Assembly: GCA_001871685.1 (NCBI GenBank)
Contig: MNVK01000044.1
Location: forward strand, 1-32,337
Origin: Nitrospirae bacterium CG1_02_44_142
GTDB taxonomy: Bacteria > Nitrospirota > Thermodesulfovibrionia > Thermodesulfovibrionales > UBA1546
Direction: 5' to 3'
DNA length: 32,337 bases
Part shown: one piece after another, positions 1 through 8,682 of the stretch
Layout: every line of letters begins with the position of its first letter
How positions within the stretch are numbered: position 1 is the first letter of the stretch
The notes under the pieces: model-generated
What the model was told of the DNA's origin: nothing
The model's input: the letters and a program-made list of their open reading frames with translations, nothing else
The model's database searches: none
Translations under genes and position numbers: made by a program

Positions 1-31
1 AATAACTATTCACTTATCACTGTCTTTAAAC

Positions 32-108
32 GGCGGTGTAGCTCAGTCGGTTAGAGCATGCGGCTCATATCCGCAGTGTCCGGGGTTCGATTCCCTGCAC
101 CGCCACCA
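32..108 (+). tRNA. tRNA with CAT anticodon (elongator Met, or Ile2 if lysidine-modified)
   Basis: Cloverleaf: GGCGGTG ... CACCGCC acceptor, anticodon loop CTCATAT, GGTTCGATTCC T-arm, encoded CCA at 106-108. Confidence 0.95.
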
Positions 109-426
109 AAATTCTGTTAATTTAAGCATAAATTGGCTGTTTGGTCAGTTTATGCTTCCATTTCACCTTGACCAATTTATGCTTCCATAATATAAACACA
201 CTGGGGCAGAGAGGATTTCTCACAGAAGTTCGCATTTTTAAGAAGACGGTATGTCTGATTGTTTCGAGTGGGAATTAATTTAGAACTCAGCGATGGCGAT
301 GCTTATTACAGGGACACTTCCCGTATTATACGAACTATCTATAAATAAAATGTAAAGCTGCCTGCCTCTCTCTCCTCTCCCTCAATCCGCCGGAAAAATC
401 TGTTAGTGCTAAAATTATTAAGAATC

Positions 427-792
427 TCAGCCTATCGGCAGCGTTCTGATTCTAATTCTGTTATCCTCAAAAACAATAATACTTCCGGCAATCAATGCAT
501 CCTTTATTTCTGAAATATGAGTTAGGAGCAAAGAGAGCTGTGATTGAGGTCGTTTATCAGATGTCCTGAAAAGGATTACTGACGGCTTAGAATATTTCCA
601 GAGAGCAAGCAATGTTCCAAAGTCAGTATCAGCGGATACGATTATCTGGTCATTTTGTTTTGCATATTCAAAAATAACGGGATCAGAAGATGCACTCATG
701 CCTACATCTCTGACATGCATAGATTCAAAACCGGCTTCTTTTAGACCTTTTGCAATTATAGGGGAAAGGGCATTGTCTATAAGAAAATTCAT
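427..792 (-). CDS. DUF5615-family PIN-like protein (putative toxin of a TA pair)
   Basis: MNFLIDNALSPIIAKGLKEAGFESMHVRDVGMSASSDPVIFEYAKQNDQIIVSADTDFG: acidic PIN-like motifs; ATGA overlap with the upstream DUF433 gene. Confidence 0.85.
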   Translation of the reverse strand: MNFLIDNALSPIIAKGLKEAGFESMHVRDVGMSASSDPVIFEYAKQNDQIIVSADTDFGTLLALWKYSKPSVILFRTSDKRPQSQLSLLLTHISEIKDALIAGSIIVFEDNRIRIRTLPIG

Positions 793-1016
793 GCGGTGAC
801 AAGAGGTATCTGACGTTCTTTTACAGCATCGGCGGCATAAAGTAAAGCCTCACGTATATCTTCGTGTTCCAAATCAGGATAGTCATCAAGGATTTCTTTT
901 TCAGTCATACCATTAGCTACCATACCAACAATTGTTGCAATAGGTATGCGCAAACCTCTTATGCAGGGAACTCCGCCCATCTTGTCAGTATCAATTGTAA
1001 TGCGTGTGAACCTCAT
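789..1016 (-). CDS. DUF433-domain protein (putative antitoxin)
   Basis: RITIDTDKMGGVPCIRGLRIPIATIVGMVANGMTEKEILDDYPDLEHEDIREAL is a DUF433 signature; start set to MRFTRI after an AGGAGG-like gggaggtaac RBS. Confidence 0.85.
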   Translation of the reverse strand: MRFTRITIDTDKMGGVPCIRGLRIPIATIVGMVANGMTEKEILDDYPDLEHEDIREALLYAADAVKERQIPLVTA

Positions 1017-1081
1017 AATGTTACCTCCCAAACTGCTTAATTTCATTATACCAAAGATTTCCAATTTTGAATCACAAAAAT

Positions 1082-1633
1082 TTAGTTGAATTTATTCATC
1101 GCCTTTGCAGCGCCGCCTGAGACAATAGCAGTGACTGCGTCAACCGCGCGCTGAATGGCGTCTTTGATTATCGGGAGTTCGTCTTTCCGGAATTTTTTGA
1201 GGACATAGGTTTCAGGAGATATTCCGGGCTCCCTCCCTATCCCTATCTTGACCCTGATAAATTCTTTTGTGCCGATGCTCTGAATTATTGACTCAACGCC
1301 TCTGTGCCCGCCTGATGAACCATTTTTTCTTATTTTTAGTTTTCCGGCACCCATATCCAGGTCGTCATGGATTACTATCAGGTTTTCAGAAGTGACATTA
1401 AATTTTCTGAGAACATCTTTAACGGCATTGCCGCTCAGGTTCATAAAAGTCAAAGGCTCTATGAGCAGGACATTATGTCCGCCGACAGAGCCTTTGCCAA
1501 TCAGATAATCTTTTTTCTCGTGAAAGTCTATATCAAAATTCCCTGCAATAACCTCAATGACCATGAACCCGAGGTTATGCCGCGTCTTTGAATATTTACC
1601 GCCATAATTGCCGAGTCCGATTATAGCCCACAA
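1082..1633 (-). CDS. pth: Peptidyl-tRNA hydrolase
   Basis: IIGLGNYGGKYSKTRHNLGFMVIE, FMNLSGNAV, HDDLDMGAGKLKIRKNGSSGGHRGVESII. Confidence 0.97.
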   Translation of the reverse strand: MWAIIGLGNYGGKYSKTRHNLGFMVIEVIAGNFDIDFHEKKDYLIGKGSVGGHNVLLIEPLTFMNLSGNAVKDVLRKFNVTSENLIVIHDDLDMGAGKLKIRKNGSSGGHRGVESIIQSIGTKEFIRVKIGIGREPGISPETYVLKKFRKDELPIIKDAIQRAVDAVTAIVSGGAAKAMNKFN

Positions 1634-2323
1634 TTATTTTTTCTCTGCCTTCCCTTCCGCCTCTTCCTTTTCTTCTTTCTTGCCTTTCTTTATTACTTCC
1701 GGCTCCGCCGTCTCGGGCTCGGCAGCAGCAACAATGCCCTCAACCGGCGCTTCAGGCTCTTTCTCAACAGCAGGAGCAACCACATTCACAATAATTTCAT
1801 CAGGTGTGGTAATAACCTCTATCCCCTCTCCCACCTGTATATCTTTAACATGAATGGACTGGCCTATCTCAAGCTTTGATATGTCAATCTCAAGATGTCC
1901 TGGTATCTTATCAGGCAGGCACTTTATCTCAATTTCTCTCAGCACATGCTGCAGGATGCCGCCGTCCCGCTTCACGCCTATCGGCTCGCCATGGGTCACA
2001 ATTCGGACATTCACATGCACCTTTTCCGTAAGAGATATCTCAAAGAAATCAGTATGCAGGATATCTCCGTCTAAGGGGTCTGCCTGATATTCCTTGAGAA
2101 TAGCCAGTTTGCTGCCGCCGTCTGAAAACTTAAGATTAACGACTGTATGCTCCCCTACATTAGAGGCAATAAATTCAGCCATAGCCTTTTTTGAGATTGA
2201 TATTGGCAGTGAGCCGCCGCCTCTGTAAATAACGGCAGGTATCATACCCTGCCTTCTAAGCGTTCTCGCAATGCCTTTCCCTGCCTTATCCCTTTTTTCT
2301 ACATTTAGTGTTGCCCTTTCCAT
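1634..2323 (-). CDS. rplY: 50S ribosomal protein L25/general stress protein Ctc
   Basis: L25 N-terminal domain (KAGKGIARTLRRQGMIPAVIYRGG) plus TL5/CTC C-terminal domain and acidic/Lys-rich tail; adjacent to pth and prs. Confidence 0.95.
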   Translation of the reverse strand: MERATLNVEKRDKAGKGIARTLRRQGMIPAVIYRGGGSLPISISKKAMAEFIASNVGEHTVVNLKFSDGGSKLAILKEYQADPLDGDILHTDFFEISLTEKVHVNVRIVTHGEPIGVKRDGGILQHVLREIEIKCLPDKIPGHLEIDISKLEIGQSIHVKDIQVGEGIEVITTPDEIIVNVVAPAVEKEPEAPVEGIVAAAEPETAEPEVIKKGKKEEKEEAEGKAEKK

Positions 2324-2359
2324 TTTATCCTGTTCCTCCTTTATGAGTCCGACGCCCGC

Positions 2360-3301
2360 TCAGACAAAAAGCGAACTTATTGAAGATTCTTCATGAATCC
2401 TTTTTATTGCCTCGGCAAGCAGAGGCGCTATACTCAGAACTGTGAGTTTTTTGCATTTTTTCTGCTTGCTGTCAAGCTGTATTGTATTTGTTACAATCAG
2501 TTCTTCTATGACTGAGTTATTAATCCTGTCTATCGCAGGGCCCGAAAGGACAGCGTGTGTGCATGCTGCCAGCACTCTTTTGGCCCCTTTCTCCTTCAGC
2601 GCTAAGGCCGCCTGAGTGATTGTGCCTGCTGTATCTATCATATCATCAAGTATAATTGTATTTCCCCCTTTTACATCGCCTATTACATTCATTACCTGCG
2701 ACTCGTTGGCCCTCTCGCGCCTCTTGTCTATAATCGCCAGTGATGCGCTGAGCCTTTTTGCAAAGGCCCTGGCCCTCTCCACGCCTCCTGCGTCAGGCGA
2801 AACTATAACAATGTCCTTAATATTGCTTTTTTTAATGTAATCAAGGAGAACAGGCGAGGCATAAAGATGGTCCACAGGTATATTGAAGAATCCCTGTATC
2901 TGGCCTGCATGGAGGTCCACTGTCAGCACTCTGTTGGCGCCTGCCACTGTTATAAGGTCAGCCACAAGTTTTGAGGATATAGGGACTCTCGGCTGAACCT
3001 TCCTGTCCTGTCTTGCATACCCGTAGTAAGGGATAACCGCGGTTATCCTTCCTGCCGAAGCTCTTTTTAATGCGTCAATGAGAAGCAGGAGTTCTAAAAT
3101 ATTATCATTTACAGGCGTACATGTTGACTGAAGCGCAAATATATCAGAGCCTCTTACATTCTCGTTTATCTGAACCATGATCTCACCGTCGCTGAATGTG
3201 GTTATCAGCGTATCGCAGACAGAAATCCCGAGATATTCCGCAACCTCTCCTGCGAGCTTCCTGTTAGAATTTCCTGTTAAAAGCCTTATGCCGTTTGGCA
3301 T
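2360..3301 (-). CDS. prs: Ribose-phosphate pyrophosphokinase
   Basis: [73 protein letters not shown]. Confidence 0.98.
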   Translation of the reverse strand: MPNGIRLLTGNSNRKLAGEVAEYLGISVCDTLITTFSDGEIMVQINENVRGSDIFALQSTCTPVNDNILELLLLIDALKRASAGRITAVIPYYGYARQDRKVQPRVPISSKLVADLITVAGANRVLTVDLHAGQIQGFFNIPVDHLYASPVLLDYIKKSNIKDIVIVSPDAGGVERARAFAKRLSASLAIIDKRRERANESQVMNVIGDVKGGNTIILDDMIDTAGTITQAALALKEKGAKRVLAACTHAVLSGPAIDRINNSVIEELIVTNTIQLDSKQKKCKKLTVLSIAPLLAEAIKRIHEESSISSLFV

Positions 3302-3315
3302 TGTCCCTCCATTTT

Positions 3316-3380
3316 CAGGTGTCAGTATTCAGCTGTCAGGTTTTAGTCAACTGACAACTAATACCTGAAACCTAAAACCT
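3316..3380. repeat. 7-nt-period short-word array
   Basis: CAGGTGT CAGTATT CAGCTGT CAGGTTT TAGTCAA CTGACAA CTAATAC CTGAAAC CTAAAAC in constant phase; AGGTTTTAG 3338-3346 pairs with CTAAAACCT 3372-3380. Confidence 0.8.
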
Positions 3381-3405
3381 TTCGATTTTGCAGAGCAAAA
3401 TCGAG

Positions 3406-3477
3406 CTGGGGCGGGAGGATTCGAACCTCCACATGGGAGATCCAAAATCTCCTGACTTGCCGTTTGTCTACGCCCCA
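3406..3477 (-). tRNA. tRNA-Gln (TTG)
   Basis: Reverse complement TGGGGCGTAGACAAACGGCAAGTCAGGAGATTTTGGATCTCC...GGTTCGAATCCTCCCGCCCCAG; anticodon TTG; between ispE and prs. Confidence 0.95.
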
Positions 3478-3503
3478 TATTTTCAGTGAACAGCAGCAAA
3501 AAA

Positions 3504-4406
3504 CTACTGCCCTGCTGCGCCTCTGCTCTGTTGCACTGTAGTAATGGTTTCAACAACCCTGCTCCATCCGCCCAAGACGGACGGCTGCATTGCCTTCGCA
3601 GCATCCTTGGCTTTTCCCCTGCTGCCGAATACGCCGAAGACAGCAGGCCCGCTTCCGCTCATAAGTGAAGCCTCTGCCCCCATGTCAAGCAGCCTGTCCT
3701 TAATTTCCCCTATAACCTGAAACTCCCTTATCACAGGAAGCTCAAGGTCGTTTCTCATCATTAAGGCTATTGATTTAAAATCCTGCGTCTCAAGGGCTTG
3801 ACAGAAAAGTTTAATATTATTATCTCTCTTTGTCAACTCCGGCAGCAGCTTGCTCATCTCTGAATATGCCCACTTTGATGATATGCCGAGAGCAGGTTTC
3901 ACAACAACAATAATATGTCTGCTGACGGCTTTAAGTCTCGCGGCTATCTCACCTCTGCCTCTAACCACAGCGATAGGGGCTTTAAAAAAGAAGGGGACAT
4001 CGGAACCGAGCATTCCGCCGAATTTTATCAATTCTTCATCCTTCAATCCAAGCTCCCACAGCCTGTTCAGCCCTGAAAGGGCGCATGCCGCATCGCTGCT
4101 TCCTCCTCCCAAACCTGCGGATACAGGTATCTCTTTCCTCAATGTTATGACGGCCCCTTTATTGACCGATAATTTTTCTTTAAGAAGAACAGCAGCCCTA
4201 TAAACAAGGTTTTCCTCAAGAGGGATATTCGTTTCTGTTTTTACCTCAATCCTGTCAGAATATCCAAAAGTGAGATGGTCATAGAGTGAGATGCTCTGCA
4301 TGAGGCTTAATATCTCATGATAGCCGTCTTCTCTCTTTCCCAGAACTGACAGGAACCAGTTTATCTTTGCAGGCGTTTTAAGCGTGAACATAACTTGAAA
4401 ATCCAA
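3504..4406 (-). CDS. ispE: 4-diphosphocytidyl-2-C-methyl-D-erythritol kinase
   Basis: TPAKINWFLSVLGKREDGYHEI, VSAGLGGGSSDAACAL, GSDVPFF, MSGSGPAVFG; an internal start at MFTLKTPAKIN is possible. Confidence 0.96.
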   Translation of the reverse strand: MDFQVMFTLKTPAKINWFLSVLGKREDGYHEILSLMQSISLYDHLTFGYSDRIEVKTETNIPLEENLVYRAAVLLKEKLSVNKGAVITLRKEIPVSAGLGGGSSDAACALSGLNRLWELGLKDEELIKFGGMLGSDVPFFFKAPIAVVRGRGEIAARLKAVSRHIIVVVKPALGISSKWAYSEMSKLLPELTKRDNNIKLFCQALETQDFKSIALMMRNDLELPVIREFQVIGEIKDRLLDMGAEASLMSGSGPAVFGVFGSRGKAKDAAKAMQPSVLGGWSRVVETITTVQQSRGAAGQ

Positions 4407-4412
4407 ATACTA

Positions 4413-4452
4413 ATGGTGAATGGGTGAATAGGTGAATGGGAAAATGGGTTCT
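4413..4452. repeat. 8-nt-period short-word array
   Basis: ATGGTGAA TGGGTGAA TAGGTGAA TGGGAAAA TGGGTTCT; ATGGTGAAT 4413-4421 pairs with ATTCACCAT 4457-4465. Confidence 0.75.
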
Positions 4453-4464
4453 TGCGATTCACCA

Positions 4465-6210
4465 TCAAGGTTTTTTAATTTTTAATTTTAAATCTTGAAT
4501 TTTCTTTTCTACTCTTCCCTTAAGCCCTTCTTCTTTTTCGTGGAACTTCAGCGCATTCTCCCATGCATCCAGCGCCTCTTTATTCAGGCCCTGAGAGAGG
4601 TAAATATCTCCAAGGTGTTCATAGATTACAGGGTCGTTGTTTACTATGCTCTGGGCTTTCTGCAATGCCTTTACAGCATCCTCATGCCTGCCCATCTTGA
4701 AATACACCCAGCCAAGGCTGTCAACTATATATCCGTTGTCGGGTTTTAACTTAAGCGCCTTCTGTATAAGCGAAAGGGCTTCTTCAAGGTTTATGCCTTT
4801 ATCAGCGTAACTATATCCAAGATAATTCAAGGCGTCGGCATGTTCGGGGTTTATCTCAATAGTGCGCCTGAGATATTTCACCATCTCTTCAAATCTGCCT
4901 GCCTTTTCATGCATCACTGCCATATTGAAATTGAGTTCAGTATCGTTCGGAAAAAGGCGCAGCCCCTCCGAGAATATCCCCTCTGCTTTTTTGTAATCTT
5001 TTAACTGTATATAACTGACGCCGAGATATACATACACTTCAGGCTTGCCTTTCTCAAAGCTCAGTATCTCTTCATACATCTTTACCGCATCAATATGCCG
5101 CCCTTCTTTTGAAAAGATAAAGCCGAGATGCAGGAAGGCCCCTATGTTTTTTGGGTCCACGGCAATAATCTTTTTCAGTTCCTCTGCCGCCTCTTTATAT
5201 CTGTCCGCTTCTTCAAGAGTAACAGCTAAATAGTATCTAATCTGCGCATCCGACGGCTTGGCTGTAAGAACAAGCCTGAATTCCTCTATGGCCCTGTCAT
5301 ACTGCTTGGTTTCTATATAGAGGAGTCCGAGTCTTCTATGTATATCAAGATTTGCCGGCTCCTGAATGGTCATGTCCCTGAGCTGCTCTATGGCCTTGTC
5401 AACTGTTTTATCTTTCAGATAAATCTGAGTAAGCCGTTCCTGCGCAAGCGTGTTCTGCGGATTAAGCTCCACGCTTTTTTTATAATGTTTTTCAGCCTGT
5501 TTCAAATCTCCCTTTATTTCGCTTATCACCCCGAGGTTAAGGTATGCGGCGTCGAAATTAGGCCTTATCTCTGCGACCTTGCTGAAATATTCCGCCGCCT
5601 TATCATAATCTTTCAAATCCATATTTACGAGGCCAAGATAATATATCCCCATAAAATTATCGGGGTCTGTTTTGAGAAAAGACTCAAGAATTCCCTTTGC
5701 CTCGGAATAGCGCTTTCCCGCAGCATACAAAACCCCCAGAAAAAGGTATGCGTCTGCCTGTGTGTTATCAAGTTCAAGCGCCTTCTCAAAAATCTTTATT
5801 GCTTTATCAGTATCTTTCCGGCTGTTATAAAGTTCGCCGAGCAGCATAAGCGCAGGGACATAATCAGGATTTGCCTTTACGGTTTCCTCTGTCATAGCGA
5901 TAGCATCAGGAATCTTGCCTGTCCTCAGAAGCACATAACTTATCTGGGTTCTGATGTAAGGAGATGCAGTATCTATCTTAAGCGCCTCTGAATAATGATT
6001 CAGCGCATCTTCCCATTTGCCTGAAAGTTCCGCCTCATAGCCGAGGATATAGTGATAATAAGCCTCTTTTGGAATATCGGGAGATTCTGGAGGCTCTGTG
6101 CGAAATGCCGGAGCACATGAAAAAATAAAAAGCGCCGACAGAATTAACAGGATTTTTTTAGACATGCGGATATTATGACACATAAGATATAGGCGGTCAA
6201 CGTTTTGCAA
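4465..6210 (-). CDS. Tetratricopeptide-repeat (TPR) protein, probable lipoprotein/secreted
   Basis: Many 34-aa TPR units (e.g. ADAYLFLGVLYAAGKRYSEAKGILESFLKTDPDN); lipobox-like LFIFSC near the N-terminus. Confidence 0.93.
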   Translation of the reverse strand: MQNVDRLYLMCHNIRMSKKILLILSALFIFSCAPAFRTEPPESPDIPKEAYYHYILGYEAELSGKWEDALNHYSEALKIDTASPYIRTQISYVLLRTGKIPDAIAMTEETVKANPDYVPALMLLGELYNSRKDTDKAIKIFEKALELDNTQADAYLFLGVLYAAGKRYSEAKGILESFLKTDPDNFMGIYYLGLVNMDLKDYDKAAEYFSKVAEIRPNFDAAYLNLGVISEIKGDLKQAEKHYKKSVELNPQNTLAQERLTQIYLKDKTVDKAIEQLRDMTIQEPANLDIHRRLGLLYIETKQYDRAIEEFRLVLTAKPSDAQIRYYLAVTLEEADRYKEAAEELKKIIAVDPKNIGAFLHLGFIFSKEGRHIDAVKMYEEILSFEKGKPEVYVYLGVSYIQLKDYKKAEGIFSEGLRLFPNDTELNFNMAVMHEKAGRFEEMVKYLRRTIEINPEHADALNYLGYSYADKGINLEEALSLIQKALKLKPDNGYIVDSLGWVYFKMGRHEDAVKALQKAQSIVNNDPVIYEHLGDIYLSQGLNKEALDAWENALKFHEKEEGLKGRVEKKIQDLKLKIKKP

Positions 6211-6259
6211 GCAATTTCATTCTTGTTGAAACCTATCAATTCGTGATATATTCATTTGC

Positions 6260-7489
6260 ATGCGAAAAAATATGCCATATCACTTTTTTATAGCGTTCCG
6301 CTATCTTAAATCAAAAAAAAGACGTAAGGGTATTTCTCTTAACACAGCTATTTCTGCCGGCGGCGTGGCAGTCGGCGTCATGGCGCTCCTTGTTGTGCTC
6401 TCAGTCATGAGCGGCTTCCACGAGGACCTGCAGAGAAAAATACTCGGCGTAAATGCGCATATTGTAGCGCTCAGTTACAGAGGGGCTATAATTGATTACA
6501 AAGAGGTGTTAGATAATATCAGAGGAGAAAAAGATGTTGTCTCGGCCTCGCCCTTTGTTCTCGGACAGGTCATGTCTTCATCAGGCAAAATGGCGCACGG
6601 CGTATTCTTAAGAGGAATAGACCCTTCCCTTGAGGCAAATACCACAGAGATAGGCAAATACATAAAAGACGGAAGGCTTGACGACCTGAAATCAAAAGAC
6701 GGTATTCCGGGTATTGCGATAGGGAAAGAACTTGCAAACAGCCTCGGCGTTTTCAGGAATGACATAATAAATATAATATCGGCTGTCGGAGAAATAGGGC
6801 CTATGGGAATGCTGCCAAAGGTTAGGCAGTTCAGGGTAGCTGCGATATTTGAAGTCGGGATGTTTGAGTATGATTCAAACCTGGTCCTCACGGAGCTTTC
6901 TCACGCCCAGAATTTTTTCGGAATGGGCAACAGCATAACAGGCATAGAAATCAAGGTTAAAGATGTGTACAAGGCAAAGGAGGTAAGGGAACAACTCCAG
7001 AAGAAACTTGCCTTCCCTTATTACGGGAGGGACTGGATGCAGATGCATAAAAATCTTTTTTCAGCTCTGAAACTTGAAAAGCTTGCGATGTTTGTCATAC
7101 TTGTTTTGATAATTCTTGTCGCCTCATTTAATATAATCGGGACACTTATGATGAATGTCGTAGAAAAAAGCCGTGAGATTGCAATACTTAAGGCAATGGG
7201 AGCCACGAACAAAGGCATTATGACCATATTCATGCTCCAGGGAATTTTCATAGGACTTGCAGGCACATTGCTCGGGATTGCCGGCGGATACATACTCGGC
7301 TATATGTTTAACAATGTCATCAGACTGCCGGCGGATGTATATTATCTCAGCCGCCTGCCTATAAAAATGAAGCTCCTTGACTTCATAGCCGTATCTCTAT
7401 CTGCATTGACAATAAGTTTTCTTGCAACAATATATCCTGCATGGCAGGCGGCAAAACTGAACCCCATAGAACCGCTGCGGTATGAATAA
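6260..7489 (+). CDS. Lipoprotein-releasing ABC transporter permease (LolC/LolE family)
   Basis: FIAFRYLKSKKRRKGISLNTAISAGGVAVGVMALLVVLSVMSGF; FtsX-like C-terminal membrane domain with EKSREIAILKAMGAT and PAWQAAKLNPIEPLRYE; alternative start at 6272 (MPYHFF). Confidence 0.94.
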   Translation: MRKNMPYHFFIAFRYLKSKKRRKGISLNTAISAGGVAVGVMALLVVLSVMSGFHEDLQRKILGVNAHIVALSYRGAIIDYKEVLDNIRGEKDVVSASPFVLGQVMSSSGKMAHGVFLRGIDPSLEANTTEIGKYIKDGRLDDLKSKDGIPGIAIGKELANSLGVFRNDIINIISAVGEIGPMGMLPKVRQFRVAAIFEVGMFEYDSNLVLTELSHAQNFFGMGNSITGIEIKVKDVYKAKEVREQLQKKLAFPYYGRDWMQMHKNLFSALKLEKLAMFVILVLIILVASFNIIGTLMMNVVEKSREIAILKAMGATNKGIMTIFMLQGIFIGLAGTLLGIAGGYILGYMFNNVIRLPADVYYLSRLPIKMKLLDFIAVSLSALTISFLATIYPAWQAAKLNPIEPLRYE

Positions 7490-7501
7490 GAAAAAACTAA
7501 A

Positions 7502-7536
7502 AGCTATCAGCTATGAGCTATCAGCTAAAGGCTATT
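7502..7536. repeat. 7-nt-period short-word array between lolC/E and lolD
   Basis: AGCTATC AGCTATG AGCTATC AGCTAAA GGCTATT, five heptads ending 1 nt before the lolD ATG. Confidence 0.85.
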
Positions 7537-7537
7537 A

Positions 7538-8203
7538 ATGATTGAAGTAAAGGGATTAAAAAAGTCTTTTTTCCTGCCTGCGGGCGAAGTCCAGGTTCTG
7601 CACGGCATAGACCTCTGCATAAGCGCAGGAGAAATGGCTGCAATAATCGGCGCATCGGGCGTAGGGAAAAGCACCCTTCTTCATATCCTTGGCACGCTGG
7701 ATAAACCAACATCAGGAAATGTCCTCTATGAAAACAGGGACGTATTTTCCCTGGACGATTATTCCCTTGCCGCTTTCAGAAATAAAGCAATAGGCTTTGT
7801 ATTTCAATTTCATCACCTTCTGCCTGAATTTACAGCATACGAAAACGTATTAATGCCGGGGCTGATAAGCATGGGGGCAGACTGCAAAGAAATTAAGGAA
7901 AGGGCGGAAATGCTGTTAGACGAGATGGGGTTATATGAAAGAAAGAACCATCGCCCGGGAGAACTCTCGGGCGGAGAGCAGCAGCGCGTTGCTGTTGCGC
8001 GGGCATTGATAAATGAGCCTAAAGTCGTATTCGCAGACGAACCCACAGGGAATCTTGACGCCCGTACAGGCGAAGAACTCTTCCGCATCCTGCTGCAGCT
8101 CAATGAAAAGAAGGGAATCACTTTTGTAATAGTAACGCATAACGAATCGCTCTCAAGACAGTGCCACAGGGTTCTTGAGATGGTTGACGGGAAATTCAGA
8201 TAA
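7538..8203 (+). CDS. lolD: Lipoprotein-releasing ABC transporter ATP-binding protein
   Basis: Walker A GASGVGKSTLLH, signature LSGGEQQRVAVARAL, Walker B VVFADEPTGNLD; follows the LolC/E permease. Confidence 0.95.
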   Translation: MIEVKGLKKSFFLPAGEVQVLHGIDLCISAGEMAAIIGASGVGKSTLLHILGTLDKPTSGNVLYENRDVFSLDDYSLAAFRNKAIGFVFQFHHLLPEFTAYENVLMPGLISMGADCKEIKERAEMLLDEMGLYERKNHRPGELSGGEQQRVAVARALINEPKVVFADEPTGNLDARTGEELFRILLQLNEKKGITFVIVTHNESLSRQCHRVLEMVDGKFR

Positions 8204-8222
8204 AATTTTATTGAAAAACTTA

Positions 8223-8251
8223 TTGACAATATGTGTTGCGTCTGGTAGGAT
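8223..8251 (+). promoter_or_regulatory. Sigma70-like promoter upstream of the SWIB protein gene
   Basis: TTGACA (8223-8228), 17-nt spacer, TAGGAT (8246-8251); hairpin CCCGATATTATCGGG (8279-8293) in the predicted leader. Confidence 0.6.
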
Positions 8252-8317
8252 TTTGATAGTTATTGATAGGTATCAATCCCGATATTATCGGGAAGAGTTA
8301 TAACAAGGAGGTAAGGT

Positions 8318-8662
8318 ATGGTTAAGAAAAAGGCAGCGAAAAAGAAAGCAGCAAAGAAAGTTGTAAAGAAGGTCGCAAAGAAAAAGGTTGTAAAAAAGGC
8401 TAAGACAAAGAGGAAACCCAATGCTGCGTTCATGAAACCCATGAATATCAGCGATGCACTGGCAGCAGTAGTCGGAAGCAAACCGCTTCCAAGAACAGAG
8501 GTTACCAAAAAACTGTGGCAGTACATCAAGAAGAACGGGCTTCAGGACAAAATCAACAGAAGGATGATAAATGCCGACGCAAATCTGAAGGCAGTATTCG
8601 GAGGCAAGGGCAAGGTTTCAATGTTTGAGATGACCAAGCTGGTCAATAAACATATGAGCTAA
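8318..8662 (+). CDS. Histone H1-like Lys/Ala-rich tail fused to a SWIB/MDM2 domain
   Basis: N-terminus KKKAAKKKAAKKVVKKVAKKKVVKKAKTKRK; C-terminus KPMNISDALAAVVGSKPLPRTEVTKKLWQYIKKNGLQDKINRRMINADANLKAVFG is the SWIB signature; RBS aaggaggtaag. Confidence 0.92.
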   Translation: MVKKKAAKKKAAKKVVKKVAKKKVVKKAKTKRKPNAAFMKPMNISDALAAVVGSKPLPRTEVTKKLWQYIKKNGLQDKINRRMINADANLKAVFGGKGKVSMFEMTKLVNKHMS

Positions 8663-8682
8663 GAAAGATTTATTTTTTAAGT

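Noticed and set aside
268-354. Open stretch FRVGINLELSDGDAYYRDTSRIIRTIYK upstream of the DUF5615 gene
   Set aside because: Stop codon just upstream, no start, under 30 codons; cannot separate a remnant from chance
3347-3668. ORFs overlapping tRNA-Gln and the ispE 3' end
   Set aside because: Overlap a tRNA and the ispE frame; spurious
5338-5991. 217-aa plus-strand ORF antisense to the TPR gene
   Set aside because: Lies wholly within a strong TPR-protein coding region on the other strand; composition explained by the antisense frame, no recognisable motif
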